This document shows, one piece after another, positions 18,377-28,199 of a stretch of DNA of 64,000 bases. Source of the DNA: Polyangiaceae bacterium UTPRO1 (GTDB lineage Bacteria > Desulfobacterota > Binatia > UTPRO1); NCBI GenBank assembly GCA_002050235.1, contig MWST01000012.1, forward strand, positions 17,181 to 81,180. The letters run 5' to 3'. The notes below the pieces were generated by a model. The model was not told where the DNA came from and made no database searches. It was given only the letters and a program-made list of their open reading frames with translations. A program made the translations under genes and the position numbers. Each line of letters starts with the position of its first letter. The stretch's first letter is position 1.

Positions 18377-19206
18377 GGGCGTACGCCGGACGCGGGATTG
18401 CCGTGCTCCTCGCTGCTGCCGTCGCGGCGACGGGTGCGCGCGCGGCGGCGCCGCCGGCGCGCGTGAACGTGCTCGTACTGAAGGAGCACGGGGTAGGCGG
18501 GGCGGCGCTCGCGCAGGGCTACCTCGACCGCTTCATTGCGCTCGCCGCCAAGCAGTACGGCTGGGGCGCCGACGCGTCCGGCCAGTATTACACGACGCGC
18601 GCCGCCGCCGAGGCGTACATCCGCGACGAGAAGCCGAGCTTCGGCATTCTCTCGCTCGCCGCCTTCCTGGCGCTGGAGAAGAAATATCAGCTCGAGGTGC
18701 TGGGCACGGCGATCGTCTCTCGCGCCGGCGGCCAGCAATATTTCCTCATCAGCAAGAACGCACCCGACGTGAAGGGCTGCTTCGGCAAGCCGATGGCGAC
18801 CGACCATGCCGACGATCCGCGCTTCATCGAGCGCGTCGTATCCGGGCACGCGTTCGTGCTCGGCGACTTTCGGCTGCTCGCTACCCAGCGTCCGCTCCAG
18901 GCGATCAAGAAGGTGCTGACCGGCGAAGCGGAGTGCGCTCTCGTCGACGATGCGCAGATGGCGGAGCTCCCGCACATCGACGGCGCGGAAGGGATCCGGC
19001 CCATATGGGAGAGCGCGAAATTTCCGTCGATGACGCTGGTCGCGTTCGGCACGACGCCGCCGGCGGAGCGCAAGAAGTTCAAAGACGGCCTCGGCCGGGT
19101 ATGCGACGGCGAAGGGAAGACCGCGTGCGCCGAGGTCGGGATCATCGCCCTCGCGGCCGCCGATTCCGGCAGCTACACGCCGATCGTGCAGGCGTACGGC
19201 AACTAG
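18373..19206 (+). CDS. PhnD-like periplasmic substrate-binding protein
   Basis: A 277-residue protein with a signal peptide (about 1-25) and the layout of PhnD-type binding proteins: early VNVLVLKEHGVGGAAL, FGILSLAAFLAL, and RFIERVVSG around the hinge. The usual phosphonate ABC transporter partners (phnC, phnE) are absent nearby. In orphan settings such proteins may be sensors or Fe/phosphate scavengers. It begins with ATG overlapping the helicase stop (ATGA), and its own TAG overlaps the GTG of the next gene by one base. Helicase, binding protein and lipoprotein therefore appear translationally coupled. Confidence 0.7.
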
Positions 19207-19892
19207 TGGGCCGACCTGTCTTGCGGGCCTGCCGCGCGGTCGGCGCCGTCGCCGTCGTCGTGGTCGCGACGCTCGCCGGGTGCGGGCCGCTCGCGGGCAT
19301 GAAGCTGCCGCTGCCGCTCGGCGAACCGGTCGATTGTCTAGCGGTCTCGGACGAGCTCGAGGCGCTCATCGAGAAGGGCGCCGGGACGCCGGCCGCACGC
19401 GCCGCCGCTTACGAGAAGGTCCGCCGGGCCGCGTGTGACGGGACCGCCGGCGACGCGTTCGGACGCGCCGCCGTGACCGGACGATACGTGGAGCAGCAGG
19501 GGCTCCTTGCCGCCAATCTCGTCCGCGACGTCGAGTACTACGCGCGCCGGAGTCGCGAGCTCGACCCCGGCTTTCGTGATCAGGCGGCTACCCGCATGCT
19601 CGGCACGCTCTACGTGCTGGCGCCGGCCGCGCTCCTCAAGCACGGCGACTCGGAGACCGGCCTGGAAATGCTCGAGACCATGGCGCGGGACCACTCCGAC
19701 GTCCCCGAGAATCATCTCCGCCTCGCCGAGGCCTACGTCGTGCTCGGGGACAATGCGTCCGCATGCCCGCACGTCTGCGAGTGCCTGCAGATGCGGACGC
19801 GCCTGCGGCGCGACGAGCAGACCCTGTTGAACCAGCTCTTCACGCAGCTCACCGCGGGCGGGAAGAGCCTCGGCTGCAGCGCGCCGCAGTGA
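19206..19892 (+). CDS. Lipoprotein with TPR-like helices
   Basis: A 228-residue predicted outer-membrane or periplasmic lipoprotein. The signal ends in the lipobox LAGC (Cys at about residue 25). The remainder is mainly helical with a TPR-like stretch (about 150-215). It also contains four Cys in its C-terminal half, two in ACPHVCECL. GTG 19206 is the likely start because the preceding TAG shares its first base. Loosely similar lipoproteins (TRAP-T-associated TatT-like) bind TRAP binding proteins; that similarity is tentative. It is coupled to the PhnD-like gene. Confidence 0.6.
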   Translation: MGRPVLRACRAVGAVAVVVVATLAGCGPLAGMKLPLPLGEPVDCLAVSDELEALIEKGAGTPAARAAAYEKVRRAACDGTAGDAFGRAAVTGRYVEQQGLLAANLVRDVEYYARRSRELDPGFRDQAATRMLGTLYVLAPAALLKHGDSETGLEMLETMARDHSDVPENHLRLAEAYVVLGDNASACPHVCECLQMRTRLRRDEQTLLNQLFTQLTAGGKSLGCSAPQ

Positions 19893-19964
19893 GCCGGCAG
19901 CGATAGCCCGCGGTTCCGGCAGCGGACGGGCTCCGGGCGGCGTGCCTCCGGGAGGCCCCGGCCT

Positions 19965-20711
19965 TCACCTGAGACCGGGTTCGAGGTGGCCGCGGTGCTG
20001 GTCCAGCAGATCCCGGCGCACCAGCGGGCGCACCAGGACGATACCCGCGGCGAAACCGCCGACGTGGGCCCAGAAGGCGACGCCGCCGCCCTCGATGCCG
20101 CTGCTCAAGAGGCCGCTCGCGAGCTGGAGGAAGGCCCAGTAGAGAAGCATGAACCACGCCGGCACCGCCACGCGCGTCAGGATGAAGCCGAGCGGCACGA
20201 GGCAGTAGACGCGGACGCGCGGGAAAAGCACGAGGTAGGCGCCCATGACGCCGCTGATCGCGCCCGACGCGCCCACCATCGGCACCACCGACGTCGGGTT
20301 GGTGAACGCCTGGGCGAGCGCCGCAGTGAGCCCGCAGGTCAAGTAGAATACGAGGAAGGTGACGCGGTTCATCGAGTCCTCGATGTTGTTGCCGAAGAGC
20401 CAGAGGAACCACATGTTGCCGAGGAGGTGCATCCACGAGCCGTGGAGGAACATCGACGTCAGGATGTTGCCGACCTGCCGTCCCGGATCGGTGAGGCAGA
20501 CGATGCCGTCGCCCATGGGAAAGCGTGAGCCCGCAGGCCTGGTCTGCAGCAGCTCCGCCGGGATGAGCCCGAGCTCGCAGACCGACTTTGCGAGCGGCAG
20601 CGCTGCGCCGGCGCCCTGGATCAGCACCCACGCGGCGAGGTTGGCGGCGATGAGCGCGAACGTGACGATCGGCGTGCGCACCGTCTCGTTCTCGTCGTGG
20701 TAGGGGAACAT
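19965..20711 (-). CDS. Rhomboid-family intramembrane serine protease
   Basis: A 248-residue protein with about six transmembrane helices. The catalytic Ser is in GASG (Ser149) and the catalytic His in AHVGGFAAG (His216). The HxxxN-type motif HLLGNMWFLWLFGNNIEDSM in the second helix is also conserved. An extended first loop (about 40-85, with SRFPMGDGIVCLTDPGRQ) precedes it, as in many bacterial homologues. Rhomboids cleave single-span membrane proteins within the bilayer; targets here are unknown. It is transcribed away from the exporter at 23.1 kb, with 54 bases between the two genes, probably in one operon. Confidence 0.9.
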   Translation of the reverse strand: MFPYHDENETVRTPIVTFALIAANLAAWVLIQGAGAALPLAKSVCELGLIPAELLQTRPAGSRFPMGDGIVCLTDPGRQVGNILTSMFLHGSWMHLLGNMWFLWLFGNNIEDSMNRVTFLVFYLTCGLTAALAQAFTNPTSVVPMVGASGAISGVMGAYLVLFPRVRVYCLVPLGFILTRVAVPAWFMLLYWAFLQLASGLLSSGIEGGGVAFWAHVGGFAAGIVLVRPLVRRDLLDQHRGHLEPGLR

Positions 20712-20765
20712 GTGCTGCTCGTTCTAGCCGCGTAGGACCCCGGCCGCCACGGGACGGATGCCGGT

Positions 20766-23096
20766 TCAGCGGCCGGTCGGAGCGCGCGGTCTTTCCCGGA
20801 ACAGTATCCACAGCGCCGCCGGCAGGGCCGTGAAGTCGGCGATCAGCGAGAGCGTGAACGCGAGCGCGGCGAGGATGCCGAACTGCTGGATCGGAGGCAG
20901 CTCGGCGAATACGAAGGCCACGAAGCCGCCGGCGTTGATCATGGTCGCGAAGAGGATGGCGCGGCCGGCGACGAGCAGCGTGTGCGTCAGGGCGTGCTCG
21001 ACGTCGCCGTCCTTCCGGCCTTCGAGGAAGTGGTAGAAGAAATGGATCTGGTCGTTCTCGGAGGTGCCGAGGACGGTCGATGCGATCAGGATCGTCGCGA
21101 TGTCGAGCTGCATGCCCGTGAGCCGCATCACCAGGAACATGACGAGGATCGCGAAGAGCGACGGGATCATCGCCATCAGACGGGCGGTGCCGCTGCGGAA
21201 GACGACGACGAACGCGGTGAAGATGATCACGACCGTCAAGATGAAGCTCTCGACCAGCGTCGGGACCAGACCCTGCGCCATCTTCGCGTGCAGCGGCGCC
21301 AGGCCGACGATCCGCAGCTCGAATTGCCCGAGAGCCGGAACGCGCGCCGCCGTCGCCGCGAAGCTCGTGCGGATGTCGTCGGCGAGGCGCTTCAGGTCCG
21401 TGTATTCGGGCTTGCGGCTGACGACGGTGAGCTGCGTCTGGGCGAGCTGGTGCGGCTGTACGAAGCGTTGCAGGAGCGGCTCCTGCCCGACTAGCGCTTC
21501 GAGCTGGGCCGCTGCCTCCTCGACTGCGGCAGGGTCGGTGGGCCAGGCGTCGCCCTGGCCGGCGAGGTAGCGGATCATGCGCAGGATGGTCGTCGCGCCG
21601 ACGACCGAGCCGACGTCGGGATTCTTCTCGAGCGCCGCCTGGAACTCGTGGAGACCGTTCAACACCTCGGGTTCGGAGACGCTGCCGAGGCCGCCCTTGA
21701 GCCAGACCTGCGTGACCGAGAGGCCGGGGATCTCGGGCTGCAGGCGTTGGATGTCGAGATAGAGCGGCGCGCGCGGATTCATGTAGGCGACGGGGTTGGT
21801 GAGGATGGTCATGGGCGTCACCAGGCCGGGGAGCCCGAAGAGGGCTACGGCTCCGCATGCCGCGAGGGCGAGGGCGCTGGTCACGAGCGGCCAGCGCCAG
21901 CGGTAGGTCGCGCGCGGCAGCCACTCGGCGAAGCGCCGGATCCGCGCGCCGAAGGTACGGTGCTCCTGGCCGCTCGGGGTGCCGAGGATCGCTTGCAGCG
22001 CCGGAAAGAGGGTCAAGGAGACCACCCAGACGGCCGCGAGTCCGAGCGCCACCCAGATGCCCATCTCGCGGATCGGCCGGATGTCCGAGACCGCCAGCGC
22101 CGCGAAGCCGGCGGCGGTTGCGAAGATCGACGCCGTGCAGGCGACGAATTTGTTGACGTACGAGAAGACCTGATGGGCGACGACGTCGCGGCCGGGCGGT
22201 CGGTCGACGAAGCGCGAGTGCAGGTAGACGAGCGTCGCCGTCGCGGTCACGAGGATCGTCATCGGCACCATCGGCGAGACGATCGTGAGCGTGCCGTCGA
22301 GGAATCCGATGATCCCCATCGAAAACGCCAGGCACACCGCGAGCGTGACCAGGAACGCGAGCAGCGTCGCCGCCGAGCGGTAGAGGACGAGGTTCAGCAC
22401 GACGACGAACACCATGAAGAGCGCGAAGTACTTCCAGGCTCCCTGCTGCGTCTCGTCGAGGTACTGGTCGACCCAGGGCGCGCCGAGCTCGGTGAGCTTT
22501 GCGAGCGGCGCCGGACTGGCGCGAAACGGCGCGATCGCCTTCTCGATCGCCGCCAGCGCCGCTCGCCGCTGCGGGGCATCGGCGACGTCGAGGATGAGGC
22601 CGATCGCCAGATAGCGGTCGCCGACCAGACCCTGGCGCCGGAAGAGATCGGTGCCGGAGACGAAGGCGCGAAAGGCCGCCAGGCTCTCCGGCGTCGGCGT
22701 GAAGCCGGCTTTGGCGCGGCGGTAGATCGAGAGGGGGGAGTTGACCGCGACCCTGTCGATGCCGGCGAGCGCCCGCTCGATCTCGTCGACGCGGGTGACG
22801 ATCGCCGGCGCCAGCGGATCGGCAGCCTCGGCGAGGAGGAGCGCGAACTCGCCCTCGCCGAAGACCTGCTCGAAAGCCCGGGTAGCGACGACGTCGGGGT
22901 CGGTGGCGACGATCAGCCGGTCCACCGAGTTGTCCTGTCGGACCTGGGTTGCGTAGAGAACGGCCGGGATCAGCAGCAGCGCGTACCCGGCGACCACGAG
23001 GCGGCGCCGGGCGATGACCGCGGCGAAGAAGCGCGCGAGGGGTCCGCTCCCGTCCTCGGGCTCGGCGTCGGACCGGCGCCGGGTCGGTTCGGCCAT
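20766..23096 (-). CDS. RND/MMPL-family exporter
   Basis: A 776-residue membrane protein with the repeat architecture of MMPL/RND transporters: one N-terminal helix, a large periplasmic domain (about 60-230), five helices (about 235-410), a second periplasmic domain (about 430-590), and a final helical bundle (595-770). The second half shows GTSENDQIHFFYHF, a region often conserved in this family. It is not obviously the hopanoid exporter HpnN, though that is the closest idea for this bacterial group. RND proteins of this type move lipids or hydrophobic compounds using the proton gradient. The gene sits upstream of the rhomboid protease. Confidence 0.87.
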   Translation of the reverse strand: MAEPTRRRSDAEPEDGSGPLARFFAAVIARRRLVVAGYALLLIPAVLYATQVRQDNSVDRLIVATDPDVVATRAFEQVFGEGEFALLLAEAADPLAPAIVTRVDEIERALAGIDRVAVNSPLSIYRRAKAGFTPTPESLAAFRAFVSGTDLFRRQGLVGDRYLAIGLILDVADAPQRRAALAAIEKAIAPFRASPAPLAKLTELGAPWVDQYLDETQQGAWKYFALFMVFVVVLNLVLYRSAATLLAFLVTLAVCLAFSMGIIGFLDGTLTIVSPMVPMTILVTATATLVYLHSRFVDRPPGRDVVAHQVFSYVNKFVACTASIFATAAGFAALAVSDIRPIREMGIWVALGLAAVWVVSLTLFPALQAILGTPSGQEHRTFGARIRRFAEWLPRATYRWRWPLVTSALALAACGAVALFGLPGLVTPMTILTNPVAYMNPRAPLYLDIQRLQPEIPGLSVTQVWLKGGLGSVSEPEVLNGLHEFQAALEKNPDVGSVVGATTILRMIRYLAGQGDAWPTDPAAVEEAAAQLEALVGQEPLLQRFVQPHQLAQTQLTVVSRKPEYTDLKRLADDIRTSFAATAARVPALGQFELRIVGLAPLHAKMAQGLVPTLVESFILTVVIIFTAFVVVFRSGTARLMAMIPSLFAILVMFLVMRLTGMQLDIATILIASTVLGTSENDQIHFFYHFLEGRKDGDVEHALTHTLLVAGRAILFATMINAGGFVAFVFAELPPIQQFGILAALAFTLSLIADFTALPAALWILFRERPRAPTGR

Positions 23097-23194
23097 CGCC
23101 GCAGGGAGGTAGCACAGGCCGCCGGCGCGCGCACGGCCTCTCGGGGCGCGGCGCGCTGTCGATTCGCGCCTGCATCCCTGCTACGCCTCGCCGC

Positions 23195-24073
23195 ATGGCG
23201 AAAGAGACGATGGTCGGGCGCGTCGGCGACATCCGCCGCTATCCGGTGAAGAGCATGGGCGGAGAGCAGCTGCAGGCGACGGCGGTGAGTGCGCGCGGGC
23301 TCCCCGGCGATCGCGCCTGGGCGGTGCGTGACGAGGTCAACGGCGGCATCCGCGGCGCCAAGAAGATAGCAGGCCTCATGCGGCTCTCGGCAGCGTACTC
23401 CGAGCCCCCGGCCGCCGCCGGCTCGAGCCCGGCGGTCATCACCTTCCCCGACGGTACGACCTGCGGCACCGGCGACGTCGACGTGAACGAGCGCCTGACG
23501 CGGGCGCTCGATCATCGCGTGAGCCTCTGGCCGCTCCTGCCCGCGGACGCCCTCGACCACTACCGGCGCGGCGCTCCGACCCATGCCGACTTCGAGCAGG
23601 AGATGCGCTCGATCTTCGGCCGCGCTGCGGACGAGCCGCTTCCCGACCTCAGCGTCTTTCCGCCCGAGCTCTTCGAGTACGAGTCGCCGCTCGGCACCTA
23701 TTTCGACGCCTTTCCTCTCCTGGTCATGACGACGCGGTCGCTGGCGACGCTGGCGCAGCGCCATCCGGGGTCGCGCTTCGACGTCCGTCGCTTCCGCCCG
23801 AACTTCCTGATCGCGACCGACGACGCGGGCGGCGACGACTTTCCCGAGGCCGCCTGGACGCGGCGGCGCCTGCGGGTCGGCGACGTCGTCCTGCGCCTCA
23901 CCGCCGAGTGTCCGCGCTGCGTGATGACGACCCACGGCTTCGCCGATCTGCCGCGGGACCCAGCCGTCATGCGGGCGCTGGTGCGGGAGGTGGGAGGGCA
24001 GCTCGGCGTCTATGCGTGCATCGAGACGCCGGGCTCCGTGCGCCTCGACGACCCCGTCGCTCTGCTCGACTGA
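23195..24073 (+). CDS. MOSC-domain protein
   Basis: A 292-residue protein with an N-terminal MOSC beta-barrel (VGRVGDIRRYPVKSMGGEQL, then GLPGDRAWAVRD) and a C-terminal MOSC domain. A CPRC motif followed by VMTTHG sits close to the C-terminus, as in YcbX and mARC-like proteins, where the Cys binds the molybdenum centre. Such proteins reduce N-hydroxylated compounds or carry sulfur to molybdenum cofactor. It diverges from the RND exporter and overlaps no neighbour. Molybdenum dependence links loosely to the molybdoenzyme at 53 kb, though 29 kb apart. Confidence 0.85.
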   Translation: MAKETMVGRVGDIRRYPVKSMGGEQLQATAVSARGLPGDRAWAVRDEVNGGIRGAKKIAGLMRLSAAYSEPPAAAGSSPAVITFPDGTTCGTGDVDVNERLTRALDHRVSLWPLLPADALDHYRRGAPTHADFEQEMRSIFGRAADEPLPDLSVFPPELFEYESPLGTYFDAFPLLVMTTRSLATLAQRHPGSRFDVRRFRPNFLIATDDAGGDDFPEAAWTRRRLRVGDVVLRLTAECPRCVMTTHGFADLPRDPAVMRALVREVGGQLGVYACIETPGSVRLDDPVALLD

Positions 24074-24091
24074 CGCGGTCGCCTGGCGCCG

Positions 24092-25507
24092 TCAGGCGAG
24101 GAAGCCCATGTCGAAGTTCTCCTGGGTCCAGCGCTCGGCGGGATCGCCGGCGTCGAGCGCGAGGACGCTTCCGAGGATCGTTCCGTGCGCCATGCCGAGC
24201 CAGTGCTTCAGGATCGTGCCGTACACGTCGCGCATGTCGGTCGAGCGGAAGGGGTCGGCGGCGGCCTGCGAATAGACGGTGTTGCCGTCGTCCGAGAGCG
24301 CGCTCTCGTTGATGTTGGGGTGGTTGCCGTAGACGCCGCCCTGTACGGCGCCGCCGAGGACGAAGACCGGATATTGCGTGCCGTGGTCGGTGCCGCCGTC
24401 GTTCTGCGGCACGCGCCGACCGAATTCGCTCCACACCATGATCACGACCTTGTCGCCGACGCCCATGTCGACGCAGTCGTCGTAGAAGAGCTTGAGCGAG
24501 TTGCCGACCTCGGCGAGGAGCCCCCAATGATGTCCGTCCGGAGTGGTGCTGCCCTGGTCGGAGTGGGTGTCGTAGCCGCCGGTGGCGACGTCGAGGAGGC
24601 GCGCATGCACGTTCGGGACGCCGCTGGCGATGCCGTGGATCACCTTCGCCGCTTCCCGCAGGTTGTATCCGAGCCGTTCGTCGAGATCCTCGTATGCTTG
24701 ATTGAACTCGGGTCGATCGGATTCGTAGAGATCGTGCAGTCCGGCGTAGCTTTCGGTCGCGAGCAGGGTCGCGATGCCGCTCGCGCCGATGTAGTCGGCG
24801 ATCGGGAGGCCTGTCGATTGCGCGCCGGTGTAGAGGGCGTGGAACGCCTGGCGCTTGCGCTCGATGTCGTCCCAGAAAGCCGGGTCGTACGGAAAGTTCA
24901 GGTAGCGCAGCCGGCCGGTGGCGAGCACGCTCGTCGCAGTCTGGCGGAACTCGCCGCCGAGTCCCCAGCGCAGGCAGATGGCGGGGATGTCGTTGCCCGT
25001 GTAGTTCGCCGCCAGGTAGCGGCCGAGCCAGCCCGTGCCGGCGCTCTGCCCCGGGGGCGTGCCGGTCTCCCAGGCGAGGCGCGACGATTCGTGCGACAGG
25101 TTCGGCCGCGGATAGCCGCAGCCCTGGATGACCGCGAGCTTGCCGGCGTCGTAGAGCTGCTTGAAGCCGGTGAGCGCGGGGTGGAGTGCTAGCTGGGCGC
25201 CGCTGCCCGGGTCGGTGCCGATCAGGGTGCCGGCGAGCGCCGCCGGGCCGATGTTGATGCCGCTGCTCCCGGTCGTGCGCGCGGCATCGTACGCGGTGCG
25301 CAGCGTCGCCCCGCCGTCGTCCACGGGGAGCACGGTATTGAAGCCGTCGTTGCCGCCGTCGAGGAAGACGGAGAGGAAGTAGCGATCGCCGATGGTGTCG
25401 GCGAAGGCCTTGCGGACGAACGGATTGCCGAGAAGGGCCGGGGCGACGAGCGAGCTCGCCGCAGCGAGGCTGCTGCCCTTCAAGAAGCTACGTCGTGAGA
25501 TCGCCAT
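24092..25507 (-). CDS. DUF1501 protein with Tat signal
   Basis: A 471-residue protein with a twin-arginine signal (RRSFLKG at residues 5-11) and the DUF1501 core: SVFLDGGNDGFNTVLP early, VIQGCGYPRPNLSHESS near residue 130, and EFGRRVPQNDGGTDHGTQ near 370. The family is sulfatase/alkaline-phosphatase-related in fold; its activity is not established. It is always found beside DUF1800 proteins, and here the DUF1800 gene ends 18 bases upstream, with a secreted cytochrome-like protein next. All three are probably transcribed together from the 28.1 kb end. Confidence 0.9.
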   Translation of the reverse strand: MAISRRSFLKGSSLAAASSLVAPALLGNPFVRKAFADTIGDRYFLSVFLDGGNDGFNTVLPVDDGGATLRTAYDAARTTGSSGINIGPAALAGTLIGTDPGSGAQLALHPALTGFKQLYDAGKLAVIQGCGYPRPNLSHESSRLAWETGTPPGQSAGTGWLGRYLAANYTGNDIPAICLRWGLGGEFRQTATSVLATGRLRYLNFPYDPAFWDDIERKRQAFHALYTGAQSTGLPIADYIGASGIATLLATESYAGLHDLYESDRPEFNQAYEDLDERLGYNLREAAKVIHGIASGVPNVHARLLDVATGGYDTHSDQGSTTPDGHHWGLLAEVGNSLKLFYDDCVDMGVGDKVVIMVWSEFGRRVPQNDGGTDHGTQYPVFVLGGAVQGGVYGNHPNINESALSDDGNTVYSQAAADPFRSTDMRDVYGTILKHWLGMAHGTILGSVLALDAGDPAERWTQENFDMGFLA

Positions 25508-25525
25508 GGGTTCGGATCCTTCGTG

Positions 25526-27001
25526 TCAGTGGAGTTGGTAGGCCGGCGACTCCATGAGGAGCGCGAAGAGCCCGTGCAGTTTCCGGTTGCGGACCTCGGC
25601 GTCGGTGAGGTCGAGCGTCGCCACGGCGCCGCCGTCGGTCAGGTAGTCCTGGAGCACTTCGCGATCGCTCGGGCTCAACTGGTCGCGGATGCCGAGCACG
25701 TTGCTCGCGGCATCGATGATGTCGTCGGGCGTCTGCAGCGTCAGCGGCACGAGCTTCTCCGGGTGGAAGCCTTGTTTGCCCTTGGCGCGCGCCGCCGCGA
25801 CGTCGCGGACGAACCCGCAGCGCGCCAGCAGGGTGGCGCTGCTGATCCACGCCGCCTCCCAGTCCCATCCGAAGACGCTCGGCGGATCAAAGAGCCGTTG
25901 GCCCATGTCATCGAGGTAGCCGCGCAGCGAGTCGCGGTCGGGAATGGCGAGGCCGAGCCACTTGCGCCGCTTCGGCGCCACCCGCAGGAGGCGCAGCGTG
26001 CCGACGACGAAGTCCACCGGCCACTTCACCGACTTCTTGGTGCCGCCGAGATGGACGGGCACGGCGGTCTCGTAGAAGGCGTCGTGGACCAGGATCGTCT
26101 TCACCAGGGCCCCGATGTTCCAGGTAGTCGCGAAGCCCGAGGCGTCGAGCAGCTCGTCGACGAGCGCGGTCGACGGTGAGTCCCAGGCGAAATAGTCGAA
26201 GAGGTGCCGGGTGATGCGCCGTCCGACCGTGCTCCTGCCGGCGCTGTCGCGATGTCTCAGGATGGCGTCGATCACGGCGTCGATCTCCTGCGCTCCTTCT
26301 CCGGAGCCGGCGAGGTCGACGCCTTCGGCTCCGAACATGCCGTGGCTCTTGAAGATGACCTTCGGACCGCGTTCCGGGTGGTCGGCGTTGAAGTCGTGGC
26401 GGCTCTCGCGGAAGACGGCGTTGCCGTCGTCGTCGAGGCGCCAGCCGCTGAAGGCGCGGGCGATCTGGACGATGTCTTCCTGGGCGTAGTTCGGCTGCCC
26501 GGCCTCGTCGACGACCCCGAGCGAGAAGAGCTCCATGAGCTCGCGCGCGTAGTTCTCGTTCGGCGTCTTGGCGTTGTTGCGGAGCGTGTCGAGGAACTCC
26601 ATCACCGCCGGATCCTTGTTGATGCGTTTCAGGAATTGGCCGAAATCCCCCTTCGCCATGGTGCGCAGGAGGGCGTTCTGCTGCGCCATCCGCCGCGTGT
26701 TCTGCACCTTGGCGTTCGCGGTCGCGAAGTGGTCGTGCCAGAAGAGCACGAGCTTCTCGAGGAGCGGCGTCTTGGTCTTCAGCATGAGCTCGAGCCAGCG
26801 GTCGTAGACGTCGTCGAGCCCGTCCTTCTTGCCGACCTTGAGCGGCTTGGTCTTGAACTTGAGGAGGCCGTCGACGAGCTGCCCGCGCGTGAGGCCGCGC
26901 TTCGCGAGCTTCGCGAGCTCTTTCGGCGAGGCGCCGAAGCCGGCGCGGCGCATGAGGTGTCGGGCCTCGGCTTCGGTGAGGATGCTGTTGACGTCTCCCA
27001 T
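25526..27001 (-). CDS. DUF1800 protein
   Basis: A 491-residue DUF1800 protein with recognisable elements: HLMRRAGFGASPKEL at the start, VLFWHDHFATANAKVQN (about residue 90), ENYARELMELFSLGV (about 165) and HPKTFGWDWEAAW-like SVFGWDWEAAWIS further down. The DUF1800/DUF1501 pair is widespread in Planctomycetes, Myxococcota and other groups and is considered a two-component export or surface module, but the biochemical role is unknown. No signal peptide is visible in this member. It is flanked by its usual partner (24092-25507) and by the secreted protein at 27021. Confidence 0.9.
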   Translation of the reverse strand: MGDVNSILTEAEARHLMRRAGFGASPKELAKLAKRGLTRGQLVDGLLKFKTKPLKVGKKDGLDDVYDRWLELMLKTKTPLLEKLVLFWHDHFATANAKVQNTRRMAQQNALLRTMAKGDFGQFLKRINKDPAVMEFLDTLRNNAKTPNENYARELMELFSLGVVDEAGQPNYAQEDIVQIARAFSGWRLDDDGNAVFRESRHDFNADHPERGPKVIFKSHGMFGAEGVDLAGSGEGAQEIDAVIDAILRHRDSAGRSTVGRRITRHLFDYFAWDSPSTALVDELLDASGFATTWNIGALVKTILVHDAFYETAVPVHLGGTKKSVKWPVDFVVGTLRLLRVAPKRRKWLGLAIPDRDSLRGYLDDMGQRLFDPPSVFGWDWEAAWISSATLLARCGFVRDVAAARAKGKQGFHPEKLVPLTLQTPDDIIDAASNVLGIRDQLSPSDREVLQDYLTDGGAVATLDLTDAEVRNRKLHGLFALLMESPAYQLH

Positions 27002-27020
27002 CGATCGTTCCTCCGCGATG

Positions 27021-28058
27021 TCAGTCGGTTCCGGGGACCCAGCCGTCGACGGGGGCGCCGGCGTCGATCCAGCGCCGGATCACTGCGATGAGCGCCTCGT
27101 CGAGCTTGGCGCGCCGCAGCGGCATGCGCTCGCCGAAGCCGGGCGGCAGGTCCCCGGTGACCTTGTGGAAAAGGTAGCTCGTCGTGGTGTCGCCGCGGGC
27201 CGCGTCGAGCGTCGCGACGCGGCGCCAGCCGGCGGCGGCGGCGTCGGCGTTGGTGGGCGTCTTGCCGACGAGGTTGTCGTAGGCGGCGCCGCGCTCGAGC
27301 AGCAGGTTGGCGCGCGTGCTCTGGGAATCGTGGCAGCCGCCGACTGCGCACGAGCGGTCGAAGATCTGGGTCTGGATGCGGTCGAAGGTCGAGGCGAAGA
27401 AGGTGCGCGCCCCGCAACCCGCGGCCGCCGGCAGGCAGGCGAGCTTCAGGCGGTCGACGTCGGTGCGGACGCGGCCGCCGGCTGCCGTCGACACCGCGGT
27501 CATGCGGATCGTCTTCACGCCCTTGCGGCAGCGGCCGTTGCTTTGCGGTCCGTCGACGGCGACGTGGATCGTCGTCGGCGCGCCGCAGCGGTCCGAGCGC
27601 GTTTCCGGCAGCTCGAGCACGAAGCCGAGACGCGCCGCCAGTGCCTGCATCTCGGGATCGAAGCCGGGCGTACCGTCGTCGACCGAGTTGGCGACGACGA
27701 CTGCGGCGACGCCGGGCGAGGCGCAGCGGGGATCGGCGGTGCTGTTGGCGCAGACGGAGACGGAGAACTCGCAGCGGCCGTTCACCGCGCCGTCGGCGTC
27801 GCAGGGATCGCCGTCGGTGCAGCGCACGGCGCGCGGCCGGCGCGCCGGCTCGTTCGCCGGAGCGTCGAAGACGACCAGGCAGTCGGTCTTGACGCTGCCG
27901 CCGCCGCCGACGACCGCCGCCGCTGCCCTGCCGCCGCCGGCGGCGACTGCGACTGCGACGAGGAGCGCGGCCGTGGGCGCGGCGACGCCGGATGCGAACT
28001 GCAGCCGCAGGTTACTCACAATGCGATCGCCGTCGCCGCCGCTTCGCCGCCGGGCCAC
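27021..28058 (-). CDS. Secreted cytochrome c-like protein in the DUF1501/DUF1800 cassette
   Basis: A 345-residue product from GTG 28058; GTG 28019 is an alternative that would place the signal peptide (hydrophobic about 25-48) closer to the start. Around residue 237 the sequence SCAVGGCHDS gives a spaced CX4CH haem-like motif. It is followed by RMPLRRAKLDEALIAVIRRWIDAGAP, which resembles the Met-containing end of Planctomycete-type cytochrome c domains. The N-terminal half has about ten further Cys. It likely binds haem or forms disulfides at the cell surface. It is first in the DUF1800-DUF1501 transcription unit. Confidence 0.6.
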   Translation of the reverse strand: MARRRSGGDGDRIVSNLRLQFASGVAAPTAALLVAVAVAAGGGRAAAAVVGGGGSVKTDCLVVFDAPANEPARRPRAVRCTDGDPCDADGAVNGRCEFSVSVCANSTADPRCASPGVAAVVVANSVDDGTPGFDPEMQALAARLGFVLELPETRSDRCGAPTTIHVAVDGPQSNGRCRKGVKTIRMTAVSTAAGGRVRTDVDRLKLACLPAAAGCGARTFFASTFDRIQTQIFDRSCAVGGCHDSQSTRANLLLERGAAYDNLVGKTPTNADAAAAGWRRVATLDAARGDTTTSYLFHKVTGDLPPGFGERMPLRRAKLDEALIAVIRRWIDAGAPVDGWVPGTD

Positions 28059-28199
28059 GCGGCCGTAGCAGCAACGCTCGTGCCGTTTGCTCGCGCGCTC
28101 CCGCTAGGGAGATGGCGCGGCGCGGACGCTCGCAGCGTCATCATGATGACGGTCGCCGACCGCGTGGTGCCGCCGGCTTGCTGCTGCCGTGCGCGATGC

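Noticed and set aside
19944..19956. 13-base palindrome GCCTCC-G-GGAGGC as a terminator
   Set aside because: The one-base centre leaves no loop, and there is no T-tract.
19849..23232. 1127-codon minus-strand open frame across the rhomboid and RND genes
   Set aside because: Wrong frame for both real genes; sequence is Arg/Pro-rich without motifs.
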